This document shows positions 49,690 through 59,947 of a DNA stretch of 64,000 bases, one piece after another (position 1 is the first letter of the stretch; every line of letters starts with the position of its first letter). The stretch is from the NCBI GenBank assembly GCA_030374805.1, contig JARGSG010000191.1:62001-126000 (forward strand), read 5' to 3'. Source of the DNA: Gracilaria gracilis (Eukaryota; Rhodophyta; Florideophyceae; Gracilariales; Gracilariaceae). The notes beneath the pieces were generated by a model that was not told the origin of the DNA, made no database searches, and was given only the letters and a program-made list of their open reading frames with translations. A program made the translations under genes and the position numbers.

Positions 49690-51738
49690 TCCATTAGCAA
49701 CATACATGATTAAAAAGCTTCTGAGGTGTGAATGCGGTCCATATTTCAAGGACGTAGAATATATAATCCTCCGATGTTCTTTGACAGGCGCCCCCCCTCG
49801 AGAAGAACTTCCCCCGGCAGATGAACGACGTTATATCTCTTGACAAGACCTGAGTACCAAGGATGGACAATATGCACATGGGTTGTTGATGTTCTTAGTG
49901 GGAGAAAACTTTCTGTAGAGATCGTTTTATTTCAACCCAGAAATAGAAGGTTGATATCCGCACTAAAGAGGAAGAAGTACAAAGGCCGTCGTCGAAGGAA
50001 GTGCGAACTGCGAAAAGCTCACGAACGCTATTTCACGAGGTTTCTGCTGTTCGGCAATGGGCATGTACCTTCCAAGCGTTAAAAAGCTACCCTTGTGCAC
50101 AGAAATGTTGGCGAACATTACTCTGAAGTTGAATAACGTGGATACCTATGTATACCGGCACGCTGTCTAGTTAAAACGACGGAAAACGCGTGCTGAAATG
50201 TTACCGCGGCAGGCGAGCGGATGAGCTGGACATTTCTGTCCGGCGCTCCATTTGGAGAAGAAGAGCTCCGCGGACGTAGGCCACCTGTTGTTGTCGAGCA
50301 ACGTCATCACCGGCTGCGTGACATGAACGCCCACGGGTCGCAGTCGCTGCCTGTACATATTTGAAGGATGGACCAGCCAGATTTCGGAGAAAGGGCGTGG
50401 TCTGCACTGCAGCCGTGAATGAAAAAACCATGAGAGTCATGCTCCTTGCGCGTGCGGCGACTTGCCGATAGATTTCAGGAGTAGTCGGTGTGCTATAGTG
50501 ACTCAGTGCTGGAGTTCCAGAGGGCAAGGCAAACGCACCCACAGGTACAGCGGGTGGCAACCGCGTCGTGCAATACGTGCATGTTGATTGTAACCTGGGC
50601 ATGGTTACTGCCGCTCTCAGTACTGCTCCATTTGAATCACTTCCAAATAGGGAAGGGCGTGAACCTCCCGCTGGAAATCACCAGATCACCAGGACTAAGG
50701 TGAAGACGATGCCCGAAAGAAGATTAGTTCTGGCGAGAACCAAGAAAAAGTTCGCAGAGCAGATGCAGAAGCATGGCGGCGTTGAGGAATGTGAGACTCT
50801 TGCAGTTGGACACCAAGATGTGAATCAAAGTTTTCACAATGCCGGAAGAGAAGTCATCAAACACGGCTACTACCGTTATTCACACCGAAACGGCTAAAAG
50901 TTCCTTAGCTCTAGCGACACTCGAATCACTCGCCGGTAACAATCAAAACTGAAAGGAAACCGACGAAGATAATTCTGAAGAGCCGCTAGGCTGGGTGGTG
51001 AGGTAGCGGCTGATGGGTCAAGGACACAGATGCACATCGAAATTGAGGCCCTGATCGGCTTCTTGCTTGCGAACGACTTGACGCAAGTCCCACCGTTACT
51101 TGGTACTACCCGAATAGCTCAAGTAGTGCCGAACGATGAGCAGGTTGAGCAAGCCCGCAGTGGTGACTACGGCAACTCAAAGTTGGCAGTTGATGAGGTG
51201 CTTTGAAGATTGCGAACCCACCCGTCGACCGAGCGCAGCATTGAAGTTCAGTTGAGAAGGGATACCACTCATCATCCTTAACCAAATTGCCAGCACATGT
51301 TTTTTGTATGTGCTGTACGTGTAGTCCAAGGGGGGATGGCACGAATCAGCTAGAAAGTTGATTTTGATGTCGGATCCTTCTTGTTCTGGCCTTTTAGGGA
51401 AACGGATTTCAGGGTTGTTGATGGTGAAGTGAAAGATGGTAACTTATCCACTGATGACTGGATCACTCTATCTTAAGATCCTCGCATTGCTACCTTCGTA
51501 TTACAGTATACCATCTCATAAAGCGCCATGGGCATATCCATAGTATGTTACTGTAAGCCTTTGGCTTACAGCAGCATCCGCCGTTTACTAAGAGACCGAG
51601 AACGAACACGCTCCACAGCAGCTGCAGCCAAGCCATCCATGTGCAGGCGTGTGCATCTCGCGCACATTGAAACGACCACTTCGGATTCGGAAGCGCATGG
51701 AGGGTGTTGTTGATTCGGGTTGAGAAAACAACAAGCTC
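49690..51738. other. Gene-poor stretch before TatD
   Basis: No supported gene. ORFs at 49840-50082 (plus, Lys/Arg-rich C-terminus), 50201-50602 (minus) and 50568-50897 (plus, ending GYYRYSHRNG) are unrecognised. CTGTAAGCC/GGCTTACAG (51551-51571) is a short hairpin. Confidence 0.45.
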
Positions 51739-52563
51739 ATGATGATGATCGATACTCACGCACATATGACCGATTCTCAGTTCTCGTTAGATCTAGACGA
51801 CGTGATCCATCGAGCTCAACGCGCGGGAGTTGCGCACATTGTGTGCGTGTCAGAATCGCTATGCGATGCGAAACAAGTGCTTCAACTGAGCAAACAGCAC
51901 GCCACCATTGTGCACGCCGCGCTGGGGCTGCACCCAGAGCACGTGACAACGTTATCCGACGCGCAAGCGTCAAGCGAACTACAGGCAATCACAGAGCTGC
52001 TACCGCAAGCGGCCGTGGTGGCGATCGGCGAGGTAGGGCTGGACTTCTCGCCAAGAGTGCTAGCGCAGGCCGCGGACGCCGAGCAAGCAAAGCGGCGACA
52101 ACGCAGCACGTTTGATAGCTTCCTGCAGCTGGGTCAACAGAGCGGGTTGCCACTCAGCGTGCACAGTCGCAGCGCCGGGCACCACGCGCTGACTCAAATC
52201 TGCGAAGCGAACGCGCAAGCGCCGCTGACGGCCATCATGCACGCTTTCGACGGGCGCGCCATACATGCTGTGAACGCGTTGAAGCGGATGGCGGAGCGTC
52301 TGTACTTCTCCATCCCGCCGAGCATTGCGCGCTCGAATTCGAAGGTGAAGCTCGTGCGGCAGGTGGCGCTGGAACGGTTGCTGCTGGAGAGCGACGCGCC
52401 CGCGCTTGCTGCGGTCGCGCAGCAACGGAACGAGCCCGCGGAAATGGTGAAGACCGTGCAGTTGATTGCAGGCATCAAAGCGCAACGCGCTGACATCGTT
52501 CGTCAGCAGCTGTGGTACAACAGCGTGCAGCTGTTTCCGTCATTCGGCGCAAGCACGTCATGA
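51739..52563 (+). CDS. TatD-family metal-dependent hydrolase / DNase (TATDN3-like)
   Basis: A 274-residue TIM-barrel metalloenzyme; TatD proteins act as 3'-5' exonucleases or DNases. Metal ligands and active-site motifs: MIDTHAHMTD (HxH), GEVGLDF (Glu), LSVHSRSAG (His), IMHAFDGR (His), LLLESDAPAL (Asp). The closest type is the short eukaryotic TATDN3. Three consecutive ATGs open the gene (51739-51747); any may be used. GC-rich, single exon, 550 bp before SDP1 on the same strand. Confidence 0.92.
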   Translation: MMMIDTHAHMTDSQFSLDLDDVIHRAQRAGVAHIVCVSESLCDAKQVLQLSKQHATIVHAALGLHPEHVTTLSDAQASSELQAITELLPQAAVVAIGEVGLDFSPRVLAQAADAEQAKRRQRSTFDSFLQLGQQSGLPLSVHSRSAGHHALTQICEANAQAPLTAIMHAFDGRAIHAVNALKRMAERLYFSIPPSIARSNSKVKLVRQVALERLLLESDAPALAAVAQQRNEPAEMVKTVQLIAGIKAQRADIVRQQLWYNSVQLFPSFGASTS

Positions 52564-53117
52564 TATGTACCTTGAGGGTGCAGAATGCGCTATGCTACTT
52601 GCCGTGCTGCGCGGCGTTGCCAAACGCAAAAGCGCTTGAGGACTGGCACAGATTAGGCGCGGGCGTGCGCTTGCGCTTGCGCTTGCGCTTGCGCTTGCGC
52701 CTTGCGCTTGCGCTTGCGCTTGCGCCTTGCGCTTGCGCTTGCGCTTGCGCCTTGCGCTTGCGCTTGGCCTTGCGCTTGGCCTTGCGCTTGCGCTTGCGCT
52801 TGCGCTTGGCCTTGCGCTTGCTGCTTGGGCATGCGCGCGCCGATGATGATCGTCATCACGCCCATCCTCCCATCCTCCACGCGCTTACGCGCGTGGCGCG
52901 TCTTTTGCGCGGCCAATCAGCGCGCGCGGCCGCCAAAGGGGGGCACATGTCGTGCACGCGCGCGCGCACGACACACATGTGTACGGTACAGAAGGTACAA
53001 CGGTAACGCTAGATACATCTCACACGTCTTCAGTCTTGGGTGGAGCGGAGCGCGACATTGAGCGCGGCATCGTGGTGCCAGTGGTGATCGGCGTCGCGAG
53101 CGCGCCCGTCCGCAACG
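52564..53117 (+). repeat. TTGCGC hexanucleotide tract and SDP1 upstream region
   Basis: 52666-52822 is a tandem of TTGCGC with CTTGCGC and TTGGCC variants, about 157 nt. Both strands are open (Leu/Arg/Ala plus, Gln/Ala/Gly minus), but this is a property of the repeat. CCAATCAG at 52913-52920 lies 198 bp before the SDP1 ATG. Alternating CGCGCG runs follow at about 52958. Confidence 0.7.
52913..52920 (+). promoter_or_regulatory. CCAATCAG box upstream of SDP1-like lipase
   Basis: Octamer CCAATCAG, 198 bp before the ATG, matching the elements before MINPP1-like and between uL4m and CLC. Function as a CCAAT box is inferred. Confidence 0.4.
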
Positions 53118-55803
53118 ATGAGGCGCTACGCGCCGCATCACACGACGGTACAGTCGTGGTCAGCGCCCAACCTGACGCCGACGTCGCGGCGGCGGAACGC
53201 GCCGTCGTCGCATCTGTCCAATGTACGCGCCGCGCTGCGCGAGCTGTTCGCCACGCCGGCGCCGCCGCTGCCGCGCCGCGCGTCGCAGACGCACAGCTCC
53301 GTGGACGACGTGCACGCCGAGGCGCGTCTAGCCGCGCTGCACCGCTGGCTGGATCTGCGCGCGCCGCTGTCGCTGTCGGCGCGCGCCGCGCTGCGCAAGC
53401 TCATGCGCCCCGAGGCCGTCATCGTGCGCAGCGAGCAGCTGCACACGTACTGTCGCCTGTGCTATGAGAGCCTTTCGCGCGCCGCGCCGCGCCACCGCGA
53501 CCACGACGGCGCTACGCGCTCGTCGTGGATTCTGGACGGCGATGTGTGGCAGCTGCTGGCCATGATGCTGTTCTGGTTGTTGTATGTTGTCATTGCGCTT
53601 GTGCGTTGGCTGCGTCGCTTGCAGGCAACCCGTCGACGCAAGCTGCTGTTAGCCAAGCAGAAGCAGTATCTTACCAACAAGCTCAACACCGCGATCAACT
53701 ACTCGGCGTGGCATTCCGCTGCCGACGAGCTTGACATGCTGGAGGGCAGAACGGGATGGAAAGACAGCCCTCACGTCGACAACCTGTGTGACGCCTGCAA
53801 CGAGCTGTGGAGTTGTCGCTCTAACACTCGAGAACGCGCCGCCATCAACAAGCATGCAAACGACAGCATTAGCAGCGTGTGCGACACCAACATGATTGCA
53901 GCCAAGCTACGAGAGCTCGCCGTGCTGTTCAACCAAGGCGACGTGCGAGGGCTTGCCTTCGCCCTACGCGCTGGCATGGTACGCAACCTGGCCGGCATGT
54001 GTCATCCTGAGATGCACGCTCACTCGCGCGTTGGCACCAAGCTTATTGTTGAGGACTACGTCAACGTCGTGTCGTTTCTCATCGCCTACATCGCCGAGTC
54101 AGAGCCTTTGCCGCGTCCCACCCCGTTCGCCAGCACCTCCACGTCGCCCGTCGTCACGCAGCCCGCAAAGGACGCCGCCCCTTTGAACATTGTGGACAAG
54201 CTTGTGCTTGGGCGTGGCGCCTTGACGCCCACGGATACGCGCATGGAAAGCGAGGAGCGCTCGCAAGCGCCAAGTGCCGTCAAGGAAAAGCTGCTTTCGC
54301 TTGACGAAAAGTTGACCTTTCTTAACGAAGCGCGCCATGCGTACGGCCGTACCGCGCTTATGCTTTCTGGTGGCGCCACTATGGGTATCCACCATATCGG
54401 TGTCGTGAAGGCTCTGTTTGAGCAAGGCTTGCTGCCCAAGGTGGTGTGTGGCACGTCTGCGGGCGCGTGTGCGGCGTCCATTGTAGCCGTTTTTGACGAC
54501 AACGAGTTGAAGGACGTTCTTATGAACGACGCTCTTCTCAATCCCTTCACAGGACAGAGCTTTAGCTTCAAGTACTTTGACGATCACGTGAGTTGGTTCA
54601 GGAGACTGCGCCGCTTCATTAGCAGGGGCTTCATTCAGGATGTCAAGATGCTGCAAGACTGTCTTCGAAAGACGTTTGGCGACATCACGTTTGAGGAGGC
54701 GTATAACAAGACGCACCGCATCCTCAACATCACGGTGTGCTCGTCGCGCAGCTACTCGGACCCGCCCATTCTGCTCAACTACCTCACGGCGCCACACGTG
54801 CTGATCTGGTCTGCGGCGTCGGCGTCATCCGCGCTACCGCTGGTGTTCGCGCCGGTGGGACTGGTGGCAAAGAGCGCGAGCGGGCGACTGGTACCGTACC
54901 ACGCGGACGGCTCACGCTGGATCGACGGCTCCATCACATCGGACATCCCGCTGTCGAGAATTGGGGAGCTGTTCAACGTGAACCACTTCATTGTCTCGCA
55001 GACAAACCCGCACGTTGTGGCGCGTGGGACAGCCATCATGCAGACACGACTGGCTTTGCTGATGAAGTCAGAAGTGCAGTTCCGATACTGGCAGGCGCTG
55101 CAAATGGGCTGGGTTCCACGCTTCATGTCCACCATCTTCCCGCACTTGATGCAGCCGTACGCCGGCGACGTGACGATCATGCCGGACGTGCGACTGTTCG
55201 ATCTCAGAGGGCTGCTACGAAACCCCAGCTCGGAGACTGTGCGTGACTATTTGCGACGCGGCGAGATGCAGACGTTCCCGTACGTGGACCGCATCCGACT
55301 GCATTGCCTGATCGAACGCACGCTGGACAAGTCGGTGGAAGAGGTGGCCACGCTGGCGAGGGTGGACGACGCGGACGGTACGCAAGGGCGCGGATCGCGA
55401 CGCGGGCTGTTCGGCAGAGTGCCGTCTTGGCTGTGGTTCGACACGCGCTCCATCCTGACGACGAGCGGCATGTCTGCCGTGGCGACGCGGCTGGGGGGCG
55501 GGCGCAGAGGCGACGATGACGGCGACGGCGGCGGCACGGCTGGCAGGGCGGGCGAGAAGAGCGACGGGGAAGAGACGAAGGGCGAGAAGGGCGGGGCGAA
55601 GGACGGGGCGCATGGCGGTGGTAGAGGCGGCGCAAAGGGGGTGGCCAACGTGGACGAACTGGACCGTATCCTGGCGGAGGTGTCGAGGGAGCAGGACGAC
55701 GAGGATGTAGGCGGGGGAGGTGGGGAGGACGGGGGGGGAGAGGGAGGATGTGTCGGTGTCGGTGTCAGAGGAGTCGTTCGAGGCGCCGAGAGACTTGTGC
55801 TGA
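53118..55803 (+). CDS. SDP1: Patatin-like triacylglycerol lipase (SDP1/Tgl3-5 type), probable frameshift near 3' end
   Basis: A lipid-droplet triacylglycerol lipase of the plant SDP1 / yeast Tgl family. Hydrophobic helix at about residues 150-175 (LLAMMLFWLLYVVIALVRWL). FALRAGMVRNLAGMCHPEMH and VGTKLIVEDYV belong to the SDP1 N-terminal domain. The catalytic block has the oxyanion GGATMGIHHIG, nucleophile GTSAG (Ser about 447) and Asp in WIDGSITSDIP (about 603). The annotated frame stays open to 56354, but past the G8 run (55731-55738) it becomes Arg-rich nonsense. One base fewer there gives an acidic end, VSVSVSEESFEAPRDLC, and a stop at 55801-55803. I take 55803 as the likely real end (about 894 residues). 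Confidence 0.85.
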
Positions 55804-57713
55804 GCAGATCGCACGCGGCGGTGGGGGGGGGAGGAACATGCGCGAGGCGCGTGTCAGGGCGTACGTATTATGCACCGCACCAGCAGTACCAGAGCAGAAA
55901 CGAGATGTTGCGCGTGCGCGTTGCGTGCGCGCCATTGGGGCGCCCAATGATGGATGGCTCGCGTGGGTGCGCCGACACGATGCGCCTTCGCTTGTCGCGC
56001 ACCCGCGCCAGTCCGCGCGCACGTCTGCGATGCACTCGCGCCTTCTTAAAGCGGCGCTGCGCGCGTCGCGCCCTCCACTGCTGGCGCTGCTGTGCTTCCA
56101 GTTGTTCCCGCCGCCGTCGTCGTAACCGTCTCCTCCACCGCCCTCCTCCTCCCCGTCGTCATCGTCGCCGTTGTCGCCGTCGTCGCCGTCGTCGCCGTCG
56201 TGATACGCTTGTAACGGGCTTGGCTTGCGTCGTGGTACGTTCGTACCGTGCCTCCTGCCGCCGTCATGTGCGCGGCTACTTCGGTATCGTCGTCGTTTGT
56301 CGCACATCCGCTGTCTTCTTCGTGTATTTCGCGCCGCGCGCATACCATGCCTAGCTCGTCGAAGAGACCCGTCAAACGATTCGCCTCCTTTCGACACAAC
56401 ATTTCCGCCCTTTCCGTCAGACTGGCCAAGCGATTGGCTCCGTCTACACCGTCTGCCAGGGAGATTCTTTATAGTTACAAGATTCTTAACATCTACTTTA
56501 CGCAGCAGAGTGCGTATCAACCGGCGCCATAGTGCGCCGTGCGCGCGCGCTTGTTCTTCGTCGTCGTTCTTGGCTTGTTTGCGTACTTTGTGAGCTTGCA
56601 TCAACTGCAAGCCTTCTACCACACTTGTATTCCCCCTCGCACCCATTGTTCCCGCCACTGCGTCTACTGCCAATCTCCGTCGTCGTGGCGCCTTCGTTTT
56701 CTACTGCCCGCTGTTTAACTTTACACACCGTACAAGCTCCGTACAACCTTCGTATAATGGCAGCCAATGCCGTCCACCTCAAAGTGTACACCTCCAAATC
56801 CACGTCTCCCTCGCATACAGTGCATTCGTTACAACAACCTCGTTGCATGATCGCCAACCGTGGTATAAGGTTATAGAGCGTATCTATGGCTACACCTTGC
56901 CTCCTCTGCGGCATACATTCGAACCGCCTTGCTTTGGTCGTACCTCCGTTCTCAACCTGCTGCTTGTGATTTGTTTGCGTTGCGTGCTGCTGCGCCATCT
57001 TCCACACGCACTGCAACCGCACCGGTGATCGTGGTAGCTGCGTTGTAATGTGTGTCACCACTGCTTGTGTTGAACGAGAGATGCACATGTGTGTGCGTTG
57101 AGACGCAACGGAGTGGTGGCGTGCTCAAGCTATTGTGCATTGTGAGTACATCGCTAGGTAGATGTGTAGATTATTGGTAAACTCAACAGTGTTCACATCA
57201 AAATGGTTGCGCACTGCACCGAATTCGCGCACTTTGGCTGCTGGTCATCGTCAGCGCCCGGCGCACTGCGGGCTTGGACGGCTCGCACGAAGCGACGCTC
57301 CTTGTGCCGTGCGTGCGTATATCGAGAGCGGAATGTTTACAGATCGATCCGAGCCATGCTATTTGTAACATGGCTCACTTGCACTCATTAGGATGTAGCA
57401 CGCCGCTCCGCAACAAGCGGCGGTGATATCTGCTCGCTTGGATGTACTCGGCGAACATTGGTGGTAAACAGCGCGGATGAACGCTTCTTTGTTCACCTGC
57501 CGCTCTAGTAGCTTCCGCTTGTCATTATTACAAACTGCGCACATGATATTATACGATAATAATGCAGGCGCCGTTGCTTGACGCTTTGCGGCGACTAAGT
57601 TGACAGCGCCGCCGCCGCACACGCGACTGCGCTCGCAAGACGGCGAAACGGTTTCGCGCGTCGTCTCGAGACGCGCCTCCTTACAAACTTTTAAACTTGA
57701 ATGTTGGACACTT

Positions 57714-57770
<57 letters not shown>

Positions 57771-59023
57771 AAGTCGCGAGCTCGAGCGACGCCTGGCTTT
57801 GCGCGCCGCTCGCTGGTTGCGCAAGGGCGGGGGGGGGGGGGGGGAAAGGAGCGATGTGAAGATGGGTTTGCCACTTTAGTGCATCTAACTCGTACTGCAA
57901 GCGTGAGATGGGTATCGATTGCATACTGTATCTAGTTGGTGTAGCATATGGATACATACTGTATCTTTCAAGCGTTGAACGCGTGCAGCGGCTATTAATG
58001 TGAGCGCTTTCCAACAGGCGGCGGCGCGCTGATGGCAGCGTTGTGGCGTATAAAACAAAAGTGCTTACATTGGCGCACCTGGAGCAAAGCGGCTGCAACG
58101 CTCCACAGTTGCAGCGATGCAGCTTTGGGACGAAGCTGCTGCGGCTTGACGCAATCCATATGTTGAGCGAAATGTGCGCACGGTATCTACTGTACAACGT
58201 TGTGCTTGAAGCGTTGAAGCTTTCTTGTGTCGTTAATCGTTCGGTGGTGGTCGGTGCCGGTGGCCACACCGACTCCGTGGCGGTGGTGGCTCGTGTGATG
58301 CGCACTGTATTCAAAAATGCGGTGCATGCTGCAGCCGCATCGGCGCAAATCGCGCATTAATCGCAAAACGGCTCTACTGTGCATGTGGCCGAGAGCGCTT
58401 TTGGCAGCTCGCCGTGAAAAGGGCGCTGCATAAACACAATGTGGCGGCGGCAAAAGTGCTTTGTTGAACACGATCGAATGGAACGAAACGGCGCTGTGAA
58501 GCCGCGGCGCTGGTGAGCGGCCGCAATGTGACGGTCATGGCCAGCACAAGGCAGCGCGCGCACATTGTGCTGTCGGCGTACACATCTATCCGCAGCAGCC
58601 GCGCGATCCAAACGTGGCGCAAATCGACGCCCACCAAGCAGATGCACCCCGAGCTGGAACGATAGCAGCTCTAAACGGCACCGTTGGCACCACGGCGCGG
58701 CGGCCGCATTGGCAGAACGCTGTGGTGCCCCGCGCGCTGGCAGCATATCATGCCGCGCAGCGCAACGAAATGGCGGCGCAGCTCGAGCGGCGCAGCTCGA
58801 GCGGCGCGACGCAGTGGGCGCCGAAGGTGGAGGCGGCGCGTGCCCACCTCGCACAGTTCAACCTCATCAACCACCGCCTCGCGCACAACCGCTGCTGTTT
58901 GCGCCAACACAACGGCTGCCGCCGCCGCCGCCGCCGCTCGCCACCGCGCCGCGCTCACGTTGCGCGGCCTCCCGTCTCCGTCGTCTTCGTCTTCGTCTTC
59001 GTCTTCGTCTTCGTCTTCGTCAG
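55804..59023. other. GC-rich gene-poor stretch with simple repeats
   Basis: No well-supported gene. A minus frame at about 56.05-56.45 kb reads LADGVDGANRLASLTERAEM and continues helically (LCRKEANRLTGLFDELGM), which could be an exon of an unknown gene; it overlaps the read-through of SDP1. (CA)27 lies at 57715-57768 and a G16 run at 57829-57844. A (GTCTTC)n tract (58983-59018) abuts TMEM184. Confidence 0.45.
57715..57844 (+). repeat. (CA)27 and G16 microsatellites
   Basis: 57715-57768 is an uninterrupted CA repeat; 57829-57844 is sixteen G. Both are likely polymorphic and prone to sequencing error. Overlapping ORFs are not genes. Confidence 0.9.
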
Positions 59024-59947
59024 ACGCACTCGCTCGTGTTGGAGCTTGTGCGCGACTCGTACGAGGCGTACGTCGTGTACAACTTTGTCGTGTTGCTTAT
59101 CAAGTACGGCGGCGGAGATTTGCATCTGTGTCGCTACCTGGAGGACCAGCCGCGCATGAGTCATCCGTGGCCGATGAACATGTGGCTGCAGCCGCTCAAG
59201 CTCGGCCCCGCCTTTCTCAACTCCGTGCGCGCCAGCGTGCTTCAGTTCGTCTTTGTCAAGCCTGCCGGCTCCGTGCTCAAGCTGTACGCCATCAAGCATC
59301 ATGACCGCGCCATGCGAACGCTCATCCTCGCCTGCGTGGCGCTCGTCAACAATCTGTCCATCTCGTGCGCGCTGTACGGCTTGGTGCTGTTCTACCACGC
59401 GGCGCACCACTTGTTACTGCCCTTTCGCCCGTTTGAAAAGTTTCTCAGCGTCAAGGCCGTCGTCTTCTTCTCGTTTTGGCAGGGCGTTGCGCTCACTGTC
59501 GCCATTCGACTGGGCGTTTTGCACGACGTTCAGGGCTTTTCAGCCCGCGAACAGGCTACCGGTCTGCAGGATTTTCTCATTTGCTTCGAGATGGCCGTTG
59601 CTGCCATCGCGCATTACTACGTCTTCTCATACACCGAGTATGAGACAGACGGTGAACGGACCAGAAGCAAGTACGCCTTCTGGCACGTTGTCGACTTCCG
59701 CGACGTTCTTTCCGACGCACACGATCGCTTTTCCGGCGGCGTGGGCTTCGAGGCCGAACTACGTGAAGAGCCAATCGTACCCACGGACCATGCCAACACC
59801 GCTTTGCTCGGCGGCACCACAAGCACTTTGCAGTCTGTCGACTATGGAAGTTCAAACGCGCCTGCGCCAGCAAAGTCGCTCAGTGCTGACTTGATGGCAT
59901 CGCCTTGGAGACTGCCTAGCATGCCCAGCTCAAAGTGGCCTCCTTGA
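59024..59947 (+). CDS. TMEM184: TMEM184/LAZ1 (organic solute transporter alpha-like), N-terminus missing
   Basis: A multipass membrane protein family, vacuolar/endosomal in plants (LAZ1). The visible 307 residues begin at LVRDSYEAYVVYNFVVLLIKY, which in family members follows three N-terminal helices. FLNSVRASVLQFVFVKP, ISCALYGLVLFYHAAHHLL, FLSVKAVVFFSFWQGVALT and GLQDFLICFEMAVAAIAHYY are the remaining family blocks; a Ser/Pro-rich tail follows (FRDVLSDAHDRF region, as in LAZ1). CAG at 59021-59023 after the pyrimidine-rich GTCTTC repeat could be a splice acceptor, but I find no upstream exon with the missing helices on either strand. Either a distant exon or a truncation. Confidence 0.75.
   Translation, partial: THSLVLELVRDSYEAYVVYNFVVLLIKYGGGDLHLCRYLEDQPRMSHPWPMNMWLQPLKLGPAFLNSVRASVLQFVFVKPAGSVLKLYAIKHHDRAMRTLILACVALVNNLSISCALYGLVLFYHAAHHLLLPFRPFEKFLSVKAVVFFSFWQGVALTVAIRLGVLHDVQGFSAREQATGLQDFLICFEMAVAAIAHYYVFSYTEYETDGERTRSKYAFWHVVDFRDVLSDAHDRFSGGVGFEAELREEPIVPTDHANTALLGGTTSTLQSVDYGSSNAPAPAKSLSADLMASPWRLPSMPSSKWPP

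Noticed and set aside
52653..52916. Gln/Ala/Gly-repeat ORF on the minus strand
   Set aside because: Follows from the hexanucleotide repeat, lacks non-repeat domain.
54099..54797. 232-codon minus ORF inside SDP1
   Set aside because: Antisense shadow of a conserved lipase exon.
55765..56673. 302-codon minus ORF
   Set aside because: Contains Asp/Gly and Arg low-complexity runs that mirror GC-rich repeats; overlapped by other frames; no domain.
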